Shown in pieces: positions 9,169 to 18,158 of a DNA stretch of 64,000 nt. Within the stretch, counting starts at the first letter, position 1; each line of letters opens with the position of its first letter. The translations under genes were made by a program, and so were the position numbers. The DNA is taken from contig DAORRV010000006.1 of the NCBI GenBank assembly GCA_035443185.1, positions 1 through 64,000 on the forward strand, written 5' to 3'. This DNA is from UBA2330 sp035443185 (GTDB lineage: Bacteria; Bacteroidota; Ignavibacteria; Tepidaquicellales; Tepidaquicellaceae). The notes below the pieces were generated by a model. The model did no database searches and was not told the DNA's origin. It saw only the letters and a program-made list of their open reading frames with translations.

Positions 9169-10224
9169 ATGAGTGAGATTATTGATCAGCCTTTAATTGA
9201 TTTACCTATTGTAGAGAAATTAACCTATAAAGATTTCGCACCGGATCAGGATGTGAAATGGTGTCCGGGTTGCGGAGATTATTCTATATTAAAACAAGTG
9301 CAGGGATTATTTCCAGAGCTCGGAAAAAAGAAAGAGGAGTTTGTATTTATATCTGGGATCGGATGCTCTTCGAGATTTCCATATTACATGGACACATACG
9401 GGATGCATTCAATTCACGGAAGGGCAACTGCAATCGCAGCCGGACTAAAAGCTTCAAGACCTGAACTGGATGTATGGATCGTAACAGGTGACGGTGATGC
9501 AATGTCGATCGGAGGAAATCATCTGATACATATGCTGAGAAAAAATTTCGATGTGAATCTGCTTATGTTTAACAATGAAATATATGGATTGACGAAAGGT
9601 CAGTATTCGCCGACTTCAAAAGTTGGACTGGTTACCAAGTCAACTCCATTCGGTTCTATAGATCAGCCTTTCAATCCTGCCGAGCTTGCACTTGGAGCTA
9701 AAAGTACATTCTTCGCAAGGACACTTGACAGAGATCCGAAACACATGCAGGGAGTTTTGAAAAAAGCTCATGCACATAAAGGAACTTCCTTTGTAGAAAT
9801 TTATCAGAATTGTCCGGTCTTTAATGACGGAGTATTTTTTATTTATTCTGATAAAGGTACAAAGAAAGAAGAGTCACTGATCCTTGAAGAAGGAAAGCCG
9901 CTGGTGTTTGGAGAAAATAATGATAAAGGAATAAAGTTTGACGGATTTAGACCAGTTATTGTAGATCTTAATGACAGTAATGTTTCTGTAAATGATCTTT
10001 GGATACATGATGACAAAGACAGGATCAAAGCAACTATACTTGCTAGTTTTGCTAACGAAAATGATGGAGTTCAATTGCCAAGACCTTTTGGAGTATTTTA
10101 TTCTATTGAGAAACCGGTTTATGAAGATACCATGCTGCAGCAAATTGAAGATGTTACTAAGAAGAAAGGCAAGCCTTCACTGGATGAAATACTGTCTGGA
10201 GATAAGACGTGGGTGATTGCCTGA
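9169..10224 (+). CDS. korB: 2-oxoglutarate:ferredoxin oxidoreductase, beta subunit
   Basis: 351-residue thiamine-diphosphate subunit. CPGCGDYSIL (Cys32, Cys35) together with the Cys in GIGCSSRFPYY gives the 4Fe-4S ligands typical of the beta subunit, and GDGDAMSIGG (107-116) with NN at 135-136 is the Mg-TPP motif. It begins 4 bp after korA, so the two are translationally linked. A good intrinsic terminator follows. KorB-type subunits act on 2-oxoglutarate, but closely related enzymes use other 2-oxoacids, so the substrate is inferred from family resemblance. Confidence 0.92.
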   Translation: MSEIIDQPLIDLPIVEKLTYKDFAPDQDVKWCPGCGDYSILKQVQGLFPELGKKKEEFVFISGIGCSSRFPYYMDTYGMHSIHGRATAIAAGLKASRPELDVWIVTGDGDAMSIGGNHLIHMLRKNFDVNLLMFNNEIYGLTKGQYSPTSKVGLVTKSTPFGSIDQPFNPAELALGAKSTFFARTLDRDPKHMQGVLKKAHAHKGTSFVEIYQNCPVFNDGVFFIYSDKGTKKEESLILEEGKPLVFGENNDKGIKFDGFRPVIVDLNDSNVSVNDLWIHDDKDRIKATILASFANENDGVQLPRPFGVFYSIEKPVYEDTMLQQIEDVTKKKGKPSLDEILSGDKTWVIA

Positions 10225-10258
10225 GTAATTATATTAAATTATTTAACACAAAATATTT

Positions 10259-10290
10259 TCCCTGTCATTTTTTGGCGGGGATTTTTTTTT
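10259..10290 (+). terminator. Intrinsic terminator of korAB
   Basis: Stem TCCCTG (10259-10264) pairs with CGGGGA (10276-10281, one G-U), followed directly by nine T (10282-10290). Confidence 0.75.
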
Positions 10291-10631
10291 GGAATTTATT
10301 ATACTTTTTACTTTAAGTAATTCCTTTTGTATTCTATTTCCGAAGAGAGTTCGTTTTTTAGTCCCGTTTTATCCGATGAATTCACCTTTAATATGTTTAA
10401 AGGTAAATGCTTGTATTATAAATTTTTTCATAATTTTATTTTTCAATTATAATAAGATTAAACTAAAAATATTTCAGTAAGTATTTTTAGGAATTATTAG
10501 CTTCTTGAATAATAATTTGTATTTATCCATTCTTCCAATTTAATTTGTTTCCCTTTAATGATACAAAAGTTATACTTAAATAACTCTTATAAATCTCTTA
10601 TTTTCCGATACATTAAAAACATGTAATTTTA
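10291..10631. other. Intergenic region, nothing recognised
   Basis: AT-rich spacer between the korAB terminator and the SRPBCC terminator. A 63-codon frame inside it (10289-10480) is phenylalanine/isoleucine-rich low complexity with no start signal and is not accepted as a gene. Confidence 0.5.
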
Positions 10632-10669
10632 AAAATACGAGATGATAATTTTTTGTCATCCCGTATTTT
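10632..10669 (-). terminator. Terminator hairpin after the SRPBCC gene
   Basis: A 17-bp stem (10632-10648 with 10653-10669; one A-C mismatch, one G-U) with a TTTT loop. Read on the minus strand it ends in TTTTT, so it can terminate the arsR-SRPBCC transcript. Confidence 0.75.
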
Positions 10670-10692
10670 AATTTCTTAATTTAGACTAAATA

Positions 10693-11196
10693 TCAATTTT
10701 TGATATCAGTCAAATCTCTCAGCAATTCATCAAGATTGTAATGTCCGGAAGCAAAGCCATCCTGAAATCCCATTTCTACAATTTTCTTCAGATCTTCTTC
10801 TGAATCAAATGTGATTTCCACATCTACAGTAGTTCCGTTTTCCGAAGGTTTGAATGAAACTATCCAATACATACCCGGCATTTCGGTACTTTCTATTCCA
10901 TTCTCATCACAAAATGCGTCTGTGCCTTCAAAACTTTTAATCTCATCTATTTTTTTATATACTACTTTGCACCATACTTTTTCATCATCAGGTCCACACA
11001 TACAATACATCCAAGTTCCGCCTTCGGTAAAATCCATTGATTTGGTTTTAGCAGTCCAGGGTTTCGGAGCCCACCACTTGTCGAGTAATTCACTTTCAGT
11101 CCAGGCTTTCCATACTATTTCCGGAGAAGAATTGAATTCTCTTTTCACGAATATTTTTTTATTCGGAATATCTTTTGTGTAAATTGTCTTTTCCAT
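10693..11196 (-). CDS. SRPBCC (AHSA1-type) domain protein
   Basis: A 167-residue START-like helix-grip protein. The pattern REFNSSPEIVWKAWTESELL near the N terminus, KWWAPKPWTAKT, and the C-terminal helix (DGFASGHYNLDELLRDL) are typical of AHSA1-type SRPBCC proteins, which bind hydrophobic ligands in a cavity. It lies 4 bp downstream of an ArsR-type regulator on the same strand; this two-gene unit is very common in bacteria. Ligand and function are unknown. Confidence 0.8.
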   Translation of the reverse strand: MEKTIYTKDIPNKKIFVKREFNSSPEIVWKAWTESELLDKWWAPKPWTAKTKSMDFTEGGTWMYCMCGPDDEKVWCKVVYKKIDEIKSFEGTDAFCDENGIESTEMPGMYWIVSFKPSENGTTVDVEITFDSEEDLKKIVEMGFQDGFASGHYNLDELLRDLTDIKN

Positions 11197-11200
11197 GATC

Positions 11201-11548
11201 TTATTTTTTGGTTTTTGAATTAATGTTTTTTGATTTTTTATTTAAATCTGAAAGTACATTATCAAGATTATTAAACCGTTCATTCAAAAGTATCATAAAC
11301 GGATCGATCCAGTCTGACACTTCCTTCATTTTTACGAGTTCTAATTCACAGAATCTCTCTCTACCGGATTGTGTAAATTTTATCAATCCGCATTCACCTA
11401 AGATCTTTAAATGTTTTGAAACCGCAGGTCTGCTGATGTCAAATCTTTCAGCCACAGAGTTTACATTTAAGCTGTTTTTATTTGCTATCATTAGAATAAT
11501 TTCCCTTCTTACCGGATCTGCAATTCCCTGAAATATATCTCTTCTCAT
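11201..11548 (-). CDS. ArsR-family winged-helix regulator
   Basis: A 115-residue repressor-like protein. The wHTH covers about residues 3-80: RRDIFQGIADPVRREIILMI, then the recognition helix in FDISRPAVSKHLKILGECGL and the wing FTQSGRERFCELE. The metal-binding ELCVCDL motif of ArsR/SmtB sensors is missing, so it probably does not sense a metal; it belongs to the subgroup paired with SRPBCC proteins. A 7-bp inverted repeat just upstream of its start is the likely autoregulatory operator. Confidence 0.85.
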   Translation of the reverse strand: MRRDIFQGIADPVRREIILMIANKNSLNVNSVAERFDISRPAVSKHLKILGECGLIKFTQSGRERFCELELVKMKEVSDWIDPFMILLNERFNNLDNVLSDLNKKSKNINSKTKK

Positions 11549-11564
11549 ATTAAATTATTTTATA

Positions 11565-11582
11565 TGTAACCAAACGGTTACA
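11565..11582. promoter_or_regulatory. Putative operator of the arsR-SRPBCC unit
   Basis: TGTAACC-AAAC-GGTTACA is a perfect 7-bp inverted repeat with a 4-nt spacer, starting 17 bp upstream of the arsR ATG. Size and placement fit a dimeric wHTH repressor site; binding is inferred. Confidence 0.65.
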
Positions 11583-11741
11583 AATATAGAAATAAGGATT
11601 TAAATATTCAATAACTTTTTTTAAAGTAATTTTACAAAGAAGAAATGCATAGAAAAACATTATTATTTTTTTAAAACAGATTGCATGCAGTTAAGAATTA
11701 AAATGAGATTCTATATTTGAAAAATTATTACAACTCATAAA

Positions 11742-11935
11742 ATGAAATATAAATATGAAACAGTCATTTATTGGAGTAAAGATGATAATGCATTTATTGC
11801 AGAGGTACCGGAACTGTCAGGATGTATGGCAGACGGACAAACTTATAATGAGCTTTAAAAAATGTAGAAAGGATTATCGGAGAATGGATTGTCACAACAA
11901 AAGAATTAAAGCGGGCAATTCTTTTACTTAAATAA
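11742..11935 (+). pseudogene. HicB-family antitoxin remnant (frameshifted)
   Basis: ATG at 11742 opens a HicB-like N-terminal fold (YWSKDDNAFIAEVPELSGC, then MADGQTYNEL) that hits TAA at 11856-11858. Shifting by one base near 11852 restores the rest of the family pattern (ALKNVERIIGEWI to TTKELKRAI) up to TAA at 11933. One G seems to be missing in the expected GAG-GCT. No HicA toxin is visible beside it. It may be a true pseudogene or a one-base consensus error. No other gene lies between 11549 and 12155. Confidence 0.7.
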
Positions 11936-12155
11936 AATAAATTAATTTATACCAAGTTATTATATTAAGGAAGAATCAAATTGAATAAGATTATTCTCAG
12001 TTAAAAAAATGATTAATAGTAAATTTGTAAACTCACCTTTCTCTTTATTAGAGATTACCCATATTAAATAAAAAAAAATGAGTATGACTTTTATATCTGC
12101 TTAAAATCTATACAAATTCAATTTTAAAATTAAAATTTAAAGTAGTATTTTTAAT
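11936..12155. other. Intergenic region, nothing recognised
   Basis: AT-rich spacer without ORFs or clear hairpins downstream of the hicB remnant and of the convergent VOC gene. Confidence 0.4.
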
Positions 12156-12527
12156 CTAAACATGCTGATCGATCAAAATTGAATTGCCATCGGGATCAGT
12201 CAGGACAATGCTTGCAGGTCCTTTAGTTTTTTCATCTGCTTCAGTCTGAAGTTCAATACCATTCTCTTTAAAATTTTTCTGAATAGATCTTACGTCATCA
12301 AAATTCTCAACAGTGTTTGCATTTTCATCCCAGCCCGGATTAAAGGTCAGAATATTATTCTCAAACATTCCCTGAAATAAGCCGATGAGTGCATTACCAT
12401 TTTTCATTATGAGATAATTGTGATTTATATCTCCTCCAAAAACATTGAAGCCGAGTTTTTCATAAAACTCTTTTGAAACGTTAATGTCTTTTACATTAAG
12501 ACTAACTGAAAATGCTCCTAATTTCAT
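12156..12527 (-). CDS. VOC (glyoxalase/bleomycin resistance) family protein
   Basis: A 123-residue vicinal-oxygen-chelate fold protein with two beta-alpha-beta-beta-beta units: FSVSLNVKDINVSKEFYEKL at the start of unit 1 and the closing strand ASIVLTDPDGNSILIDQ in unit 2. The NPGWDENA segment between them is usual in one VOC subgroup. Such proteins bind a divalent metal and act on small electrophiles or bind drugs; the substrate is not predictable. It lies on the nuo strand, 66 bp beyond the small conserved protein. Confidence 0.82.
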   Translation of the reverse strand: MKLGAFSVSLNVKDINVSKEFYEKLGFNVFGGDINHNYLIMKNGNALIGLFQGMFENNILTFNPGWDENANTVENFDDVRSIQKNFKENGIELQTEADEKTKGPASIVLTDPDGNSILIDQHV

Positions 12528-12593
12528 TTTGATTTTTTTTGATTAATGTAAAATAGTTTATTGTTAAAATTTTCTTAATAATTAAAAATTAAT

Positions 12594-12914
12594 TTATTTC
12601 CAGTACCAGCCTTTGCTCTCTTCAGTTAACTGCTTCCAGTAAGGTGCTGTAACAATTTTTCCTTCATGTGTACGGAGCTTTCGCTGATAAACTGCAATGA
12701 CCGGATTAAAAACAATATCAGTAACACCAATAATAAAAGTATCAGGATCTGATTCTATTTTTTTAGATTCGGATTCAGTCTTTACTGTTAGTCCGTTTAG
12801 CTCGAGAAGATTTTTAAGGAAAGTCATACGCTCATCAGATACACCTGTTTCGATAACTGTGCAGCGGACTCCGTCAATTTCTTTTACGTTATGTTTACCT
12901 TTGTCTAAAGCCAT
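12594..12914 (-). CDS. Conserved small protein at the end of the nuo operon
   Basis: A 106-residue soluble protein of unknown function, 9 bp downstream of nuoN on the same strand and so most likely part of the nuo transcript. It resembles a small family seen in Bacteroidota and relatives: IDGVRCTVIETGVSDERMTF at the start, a core GVTDIVFNPVIAVYQRKLRT, and a Trp/Tyr-rich end (PYWKQL ... GWYWK). No cysteines suited to Fe-S binding, no signal peptide. Its position hints at an accessory role for complex I, but that is only a guess. Confidence 0.65.
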   Translation of the reverse strand: MALDKGKHNVKEIDGVRCTVIETGVSDERMTFLKNLLELNGLTVKTESESKKIESDPDTFIIGVTDIVFNPVIAVYQRKLRTHEGKIVTAPYWKQLTEESKGWYWK

Positions 12915-12923
12915 AAAATTATT

Positions 12924-14348
12924 TTAAATACCTTTGCTGACAGATTCTATGAATTCAAATATTGCTCCTGAAAATCCGATCAGCAGAATTCCGAGTACGC
13001 AGATCACAAGACCTGCTTTGGTATAATTATCATTAACAATAGTTTCAATGGGTGAGTCATTCTTATTTATAAACATAGCTTTGACAACCAGTAAGTAATA
13101 ATAAAGAGATATAGTAGCATTCATTACTGCGATGAAAACAAGTACGTAATATCCCTGCACTGCTGCGGCTGTAAATAAAAAGAACTTCCCAAAAAATCCT
13201 GCGACCGGCGGAATACCTGCAAGAGAAAAAAGTGAGATCATCATTACAAGGCTCAGTCTGGGATTTGTCTGATAAAGTCCGTCATAGTCATCCATTTTTT
13301 CTTTGCCCGTTGCATTAGAAATTGCAGATACTACTCCAAACGCACCGAGGTTTGAGAAAATATAGATCAGCAGAAAATAAATAACGGAAGTGATTCCAAA
13401 CTGAGTACCGCCGATTATTCCAAGTGGAATAAACCCTGCCTGAGCGATCGAAGAAAATGCGAGAAATCTTTTTAAGTTTTGCTGTCTGATAGCAAATAAA
13501 TTTCCAATCGTCATTGTCAGCACAGCTACTATGTATAATACAGAATTCCATACCGGCAGTATTGATTTAAACACTGTGAATAAAAGTATAAGTAAAATAA
13601 AAACGGCTGATGCTTTTGAAATAGAAGAAAGGTATGAGGAAATATTTATAGGAGCACCTTCATAAACATCTGCTGTCCAAAGATGGAAAGGCACTAACGA
13701 AATTTTAAATGCAACTCCTGTGAAAATAAATATGAATGCAAGTATCTGAAGATTTGAATTGAGATCATCAGCAGATAGAGAACTGAAGTTGAGAGATCCG
13801 TTCGTACCGTATAAAATTGAAATTCCAAAAAGTAAAATACCTGATGACATTGCTGCCGAGAGAAGTAATTTTATGCCTGCCTCAGAAGATCTTCTTTTCA
13901 TTTTTTCTGAAGCAGCAAGTGCGGCAATTGGAATTGTAGCAAGTTCAAGTCCTATATAGAACATCAGAAAATCACCTGCTGAGATCATGTAGTCCATTCC
14001 GATAAGTGAAGCTACAATAATAAAAAAATATCCGCCGGCATTATCAAAATTCCCGAATGAATGTTTCAGCCAGCCTGCAGATTGAATGAGAACAATTAAT
14101 ACACCAATGTTCAAACTATTCTTCATGAGTATGATCATATCAGAAGTATTATAAGCCCCTCCGAAAATAACGCCAGTTTCAATCGGTAAAAATCCAACAG
14201 CAGTGACTATTGAAAATAAAAATATAACGGCAGGTAAAATGATCTGCTTATTTTTATTATCGGTTGACAATTCTATAATAAGAATAATAACTGCAACGAT
14301 GATCAGCAGTAATTCATGTCTCATTAAAAGTAATTGTTCGAATGTCAT
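12924..14348 (-). CDS. nuoN: NADH-quinone oxidoreductase subunit N
   Basis: A 474-residue antiporter-like membrane subunit of complex I. About 14 hydrophobic helices, with the proton-channel signature SLVPFHLWTADVYEGAP and the central lysine/helix region SSISKASAVFILL. It forms part of the proton-pumping arm in the cytoplasmic membrane. Last nuo gene; nuoM lies 21 bp upstream. Confidence 0.93.
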   Translation of the reverse strand: MTFEQLLLMRHELLLIIVAVIILIIELSTDNKNKQIILPAVIFLFSIVTAVGFLPIETGVIFGGAYNTSDMIILMKNSLNIGVLIVLIQSAGWLKHSFGNFDNAGGYFFIIVASLIGMDYMISAGDFLMFYIGLELATIPIAALAASEKMKRRSSEAGIKLLLSAAMSSGILLFGISILYGTNGSLNFSSLSADDLNSNLQILAFIFIFTGVAFKISLVPFHLWTADVYEGAPINISSYLSSISKASAVFILLILLFTVFKSILPVWNSVLYIVAVLTMTIGNLFAIRQQNLKRFLAFSSIAQAGFIPLGIIGGTQFGITSVIYFLLIYIFSNLGAFGVVSAISNATGKEKMDDYDGLYQTNPRLSLVMMISLFSLAGIPPVAGFFGKFFLFTAAAVQGYYVLVFIAVMNATISLYYYLLVVKAMFINKNDSPIETIVNDNYTKAGLVICVLGILLIGFSGAIFEFIESVSKGI

Positions 14349-14369
14349 TTTAAATATTTTATAATAAAT

Positions 14370-15869
14370 CTATTTTAGCAAAGTTAATTTCTGTACTACC
14401 GGTTCAAGACTATTCAATATCATATCAGACAGCCATAGGGGAGCCAGTCCCATTCCGGCTATTGCAATGATAAGTATTACTGTCACAGCTTTTTCATTCC
14501 ATACAGCATCGGTCATTCCAGCAGGCATACTTTTATCAGCAGGTCCGAGCAAAATTTTTGCAACTACTCTTAAAATATAAACTGCAGTGATAACGATCGA
14601 TGAACATGCAAGAACAGTAACACCTCTGTGAAAGAGATCTGCATTCTGAAATGCTCCGACAAAAATTGTCATCTCAGCTACGAATCCGCTAAGCCCGGGA
14701 AGTCCGAGAGATGCAAAGCCGGCGATCATATAACACACCGCAAGAAAAGGCATCATCTTCATAAGTCCGCTCATATTTCTAATGTCTCTTGTATGAGTTC
14801 TGCCATAGATCATTCCTATCAAAGCAAAAAACAATGCTGTCATAAGTCCGTGAGAGATCATCTGCAGCACAGCACCGTTCATTGCAATTTCATTTGACAT
14901 AAGAACAGCAAAAAGTACAAGTCCGCAGTGGCTGACAGAAGAATAAGCATTAATATATTTCAGATCTTTCTGAACTATCGCACCGAATGCTCCATAAACA
15001 ATACTGATCGAAGTCAGAATAATAAATATCCATGCCATTTCATTTGCAGCTTCAGGAAGTAAATACATCGCAACTCTTAAGCATCCGTAGCCTCCCATTT
15101 TCATAAGTACACCGGCATGCAGCATTGATACTGCAGTCGGTGCTGAAGCATGACCATCAGGTGACCATGTGTGAAATGGAAATAAAGCACCTAGCACTCC
15201 GAATCCTATGAAGATCATTGGGAAGAAATATCTCTGTGCTTCGATAGGAATATCTATTTGAGCAATTTCAATTATGTTAAATGTCAGCGGAGTCAATCCT
15301 GTAGGTGATGAGTATGAATAAATTCCAAGCAGACCAACGAGTAAAATTGCTGAAGCTCCCATCAGCATCAATGTAAGTTTCATTGCTGAATATTCTTTCT
15401 TGCCGCTTCCCCAAATTCCTATGAGCAGATACATCGGAATTACTGCAAGTTCATAGAATAAGAACATTGTAAAAAGGTCAAGCGAAATGAAAAATCCGAA
15501 TACACCTGTTGCAAGTACAATTAAGGAAATAAAAAATTCTTTATATAAATAATCTACATCCCAAGAAGCAAGTACACCAGTAAAAGTAATAATACCGGTG
15601 AGTAAAATAAGGGAAACAGAAATCCCGTCAACACCTGTACTAAAATAAATATTTAGTGAAGTGAACCAGACATATTTATTCGAGAAAAGCATCTGCTCAA
15701 TATTGCCTGAGCTTCTTTCCATCAAATAAAGGATCACAAGATAAATTGAAAGCATCAACTGAATACCTGTTCCGGCTACAGCTGCAATACGTGCCTGAGC
15801 TTTACTGTCGGTAAGTATTATTGCAAATACAGTTAAAACAGGAATCAATATTAAGAAAATCAGATCCAA
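14370..15869 (-). CDS. nuoM: NADH-quinone oxidoreductase subunit M
   Basis: A 499-residue antiporter-like subunit of the membrane arm. The hallmark FPFHTWSPDGHASAPTAVSM with the following MLHAGVLMKMGGYG lies around residues 225-260, and GIWGSGKKEYSAMKL holds the conserved glutamate-lysine neighbourhood. Length and helix number are normal. It is 7 bp downstream of nuoL and 21 bp upstream of nuoN, which supports co-transcription. Confidence 0.94.
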   Translation of the reverse strand: MDLIFLILIPVLTVFAIILTDSKAQARIAAVAGTGIQLMLSIYLVILYLMERSSGNIEQMLFSNKYVWFTSLNIYFSTGVDGISVSLILLTGIITFTGVLASWDVDYLYKEFFISLIVLATGVFGFFISLDLFTMFLFYELAVIPMYLLIGIWGSGKKEYSAMKLTLMLMGASAILLVGLLGIYSYSSPTGLTPLTFNIIEIAQIDIPIEAQRYFFPMIFIGFGVLGALFPFHTWSPDGHASAPTAVSMLHAGVLMKMGGYGCLRVAMYLLPEAANEMAWIFIILTSISIVYGAFGAIVQKDLKYINAYSSVSHCGLVLFAVLMSNEIAMNGAVLQMISHGLMTALFFALIGMIYGRTHTRDIRNMSGLMKMMPFLAVCYMIAGFASLGLPGLSGFVAEMTIFVGAFQNADLFHRGVTVLACSSIVITAVYILRVVAKILLGPADKSMPAGMTDAVWNEKAVTVILIIAIAGMGLAPLWLSDMILNSLEPVVQKLTLLK

Positions 15870-15876
15870 TTACTTT

Positions 15877-17799
15877 TTATAATGTTATTAAATAAACTGT
15901 TAAAAGAAATATTAAGATCATTCCGGCAACCATCACGAAAGCATACTGCTGAAGCTGACCTGACTGCAGATATTTTATTTTTTCTGAAATGAAATTTGTA
16001 GCTGCTGCAATTCCGTTCATGGAACTATCGATAACATTTCTGTCAAACCAGGCTATCGGCACAGAGATCATATTAAAAATAATTTTCTTTGTAACAAACA
16101 TATATACTTCATCTATATAAAATTTTCTGTAAGCCGATCTGTAAATTAATCCGAGTGAATTTTTTATTTTATCAGGAGAAGTACTTTCTTTTTTGTAAAG
16201 AAAAAATGCAGTGAGGATTCCAATGACTGCAAGAGTTACAGTTGGTACAGCAACTTTCATGTGAATGTGAGTGACAAACGGAAGACCGTCTGAAGTTACA
16301 AATTCACTGAATGGAATAAAGCCTGCTACTGCTGAACATACAGCGAGGAAGACAAGAGTAATAAGCATTATACTTGGTGATTCGTGAGGTTCGTGTTCGT
16401 ATTTTTTTTCTTTATTCCAGAAGACAATGAAATATAATCTGAACATATAAAAAGCTGTCAGCCCTGCTACAATATACTGAACAATAAAGAGAAAGAAATT
16501 CTTTTCTATAACTGCAACTAAAATTTCATCCTTACTAAAAAAACCTGAGAGGGGAGGAATACCTGCAATCGCTAAGCATGCAATCAAAAAAGTAATATGA
16601 GTAACAGGCATATACTTTCGCAAATTTCCCATGTCACAGATTTCATTTGTATGAATGGCATGAATGATAGACCCGGCACCGAGGAAGAGTAATGCTTTGA
16701 ACATTGCATGAGTAAACAAATGAAACATGGAAGCCATATATCCAAGACCTTCTTCTCCGCCGTATCCCGAAACTCCAAGAGCAACCATCATATAACCGAT
16801 CTGCGAAATTGTTGAAAATGCAAGTACTCTCTTTATGTCGGTCTGAGTGCAGGCAATTACAGCAGCAAAAAGTGATGTGAATGCACCAACATAGGCAACG
16901 ACTTCAAGTGCCTGAGGTGAAGTGAAAATATATAATGGAAATAATCTGGCAATTAGATATACACCGGCAACAACCATAGTCGCAGCGTGTATCAGTGCAG
17001 ACACAGGGGTCGGACCTTCCATAGCATCAGGCAGCCAGATGTGCAATGGGAACATTGCAGACTTTCCGGCGCATCCGATAAAAATTAAAATAAGTGCCCA
17101 TGTGACAGCTGACAGTCCCATAAAAGTAACAGATGCACTTTGAAGAATTGCACTTCCCTGTGGATTTGTGAGTTCATTAAAATCAAATGAACCAGCGTAT
17201 GCTGAGAGAAGTAAAATCCCAATCAGAAATCCGAGATCAGCAAATCTTGTGACAATGAAGGCTTTTTTTGAAGCTGATACTGCTGATGGTTTATCATAAT
17301 AATGTCCAATGAGAAGATAAGATGAAACTCCGACCAGTTCCCAGAACATATATGTCATAAAAATATTTACAGACAAAACCAGTCCGAGCATTGAAAATGT
17401 GAACAGTGAAAGAAATGCATAGTATCTTGAAAATCCCGGATCACCTTTCATATAACCGAGACTATATAAATGCACCATCAGAGAAACAGTTGTAATGACA
17501 ACGAGCATCATCACAGAGATCGGATCAAGTAAAATTCCTATATCTATGGAAAGGGTTTCATTAAATCTGAGCCATTCAAGATTGAAGACATTTATTAATT
17601 TGTAAGCTCCGTCAACTTTTCCTTGAACAAAGAAATATTGGTAAGCTGTGTACCATGATAATGCCGTGGAAATAAAAATAGAAGCAGTACACACCATTCC
17701 TGAAAAAAGAGGTTTGAATTTTCTGCCAAGCAGACCTGTGAATACGAAGGTAAAGAAAAGTATAACAGGTATTATTAATGTGTAATAAAAATTTTCCAT
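15877..17799 (-). CDS. nuoL: NADH-quinone oxidoreductase subunit L
   Basis: A 640-residue distal antiporter-like subunit of complex I. The core signature KSAMFPLHIWLPDAMEGPTP followed by SALIHAATMVVAG is intact, as is YMFWELVGVSSYLLIGHYY. The C-terminal extension ends in a hydrophobic helix (FVMVAGMILIFLLTVYLITL), as expected for the lateral helix and its anchor. Normal length for the family. nuoK is 23 bp upstream. Confidence 0.94.
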   Translation of the reverse strand: MENFYYTLIIPVILFFTFVFTGLLGRKFKPLFSGMVCTASIFISTALSWYTAYQYFFVQGKVDGAYKLINVFNLEWLRFNETLSIDIGILLDPISVMMLVVITTVSLMVHLYSLGYMKGDPGFSRYYAFLSLFTFSMLGLVLSVNIFMTYMFWELVGVSSYLLIGHYYDKPSAVSASKKAFIVTRFADLGFLIGILLLSAYAGSFDFNELTNPQGSAILQSASVTFMGLSAVTWALILIFIGCAGKSAMFPLHIWLPDAMEGPTPVSALIHAATMVVAGVYLIARLFPLYIFTSPQALEVVAYVGAFTSLFAAVIACTQTDIKRVLAFSTISQIGYMMVALGVSGYGGEEGLGYMASMFHLFTHAMFKALLFLGAGSIIHAIHTNEICDMGNLRKYMPVTHITFLIACLAIAGIPPLSGFFSKDEILVAVIEKNFFLFIVQYIVAGLTAFYMFRLYFIVFWNKEKKYEHEPHESPSIMLITLVFLAVCSAVAGFIPFSEFVTSDGLPFVTHIHMKVAVPTVTLAVIGILTAFFLYKKESTSPDKIKNSLGLIYRSAYRKFYIDEVYMFVTKKIIFNMISVPIAWFDRNVIDSSMNGIAAATNFISEKIKYLQSGQLQQYAFVMVAGMILIFLLTVYLITL

Positions 17800-17822
17800 T
17801 TAATTGAAATTAATATGAATGA

Positions 17823-18140
17823 TCAATACTTCATCTCATTCACATTTTCAACATCTATCATTTTTAATTTTCTGTAAAGACTTATAATAATTGCTATTGC
17901 GACAGCAACTTCAGTTGCTGCCACTGCGATCACAAACATTGCAAAAAAGTGACCGCCGAGATTTTCGGGATAAAGGTATTTATTAAATGCTACAAAATTT
18001 ATGTTGACGGAATTCAGTATCAGCTCAATGGATAAAAGAATAGTGATAAGATTCTTTCTCGTAAGGAATCCATAGACTCCGATAAAAAACATCAGAGTAC
18101 TTAAAACCATGAAATGCTGAATACCGACAACTTCGGTCAT
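17823..18140 (-). CDS. nuoK: NADH-quinone oxidoreductase subunit K
   Basis: A 105-residue three-helix membrane subunit. Typical strings are IGVYGFLTRKNLITILLSIE, with the first conserved channel glutamate in LLSIELILNSVN, and AATEVAVAIAIIISLYRK, with the second. Complete and of standard size. Small spacers (23 and 18 bp) to nuoL and nuoJ. Confidence 0.94.
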   Translation of the reverse strand: MTEVVGIQHFMVLSTLMFFIGVYGFLTRKNLITILLSIELILNSVNINFVAFNKYLYPENLGGHFFAMFVIAVAATEVAVAIAIIISLYRKLKMIDVENVNEMKY

Positions 18141-18158
18141 ATCTTCTTATTTATAAAA

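Noticed and set aside
10289..10480. 63-codon frame after korB
   Set aside because: Low-complexity Phe/Ile/Asn composition, starts inside the terminator T-run, no ribosome site and no family resemblance.
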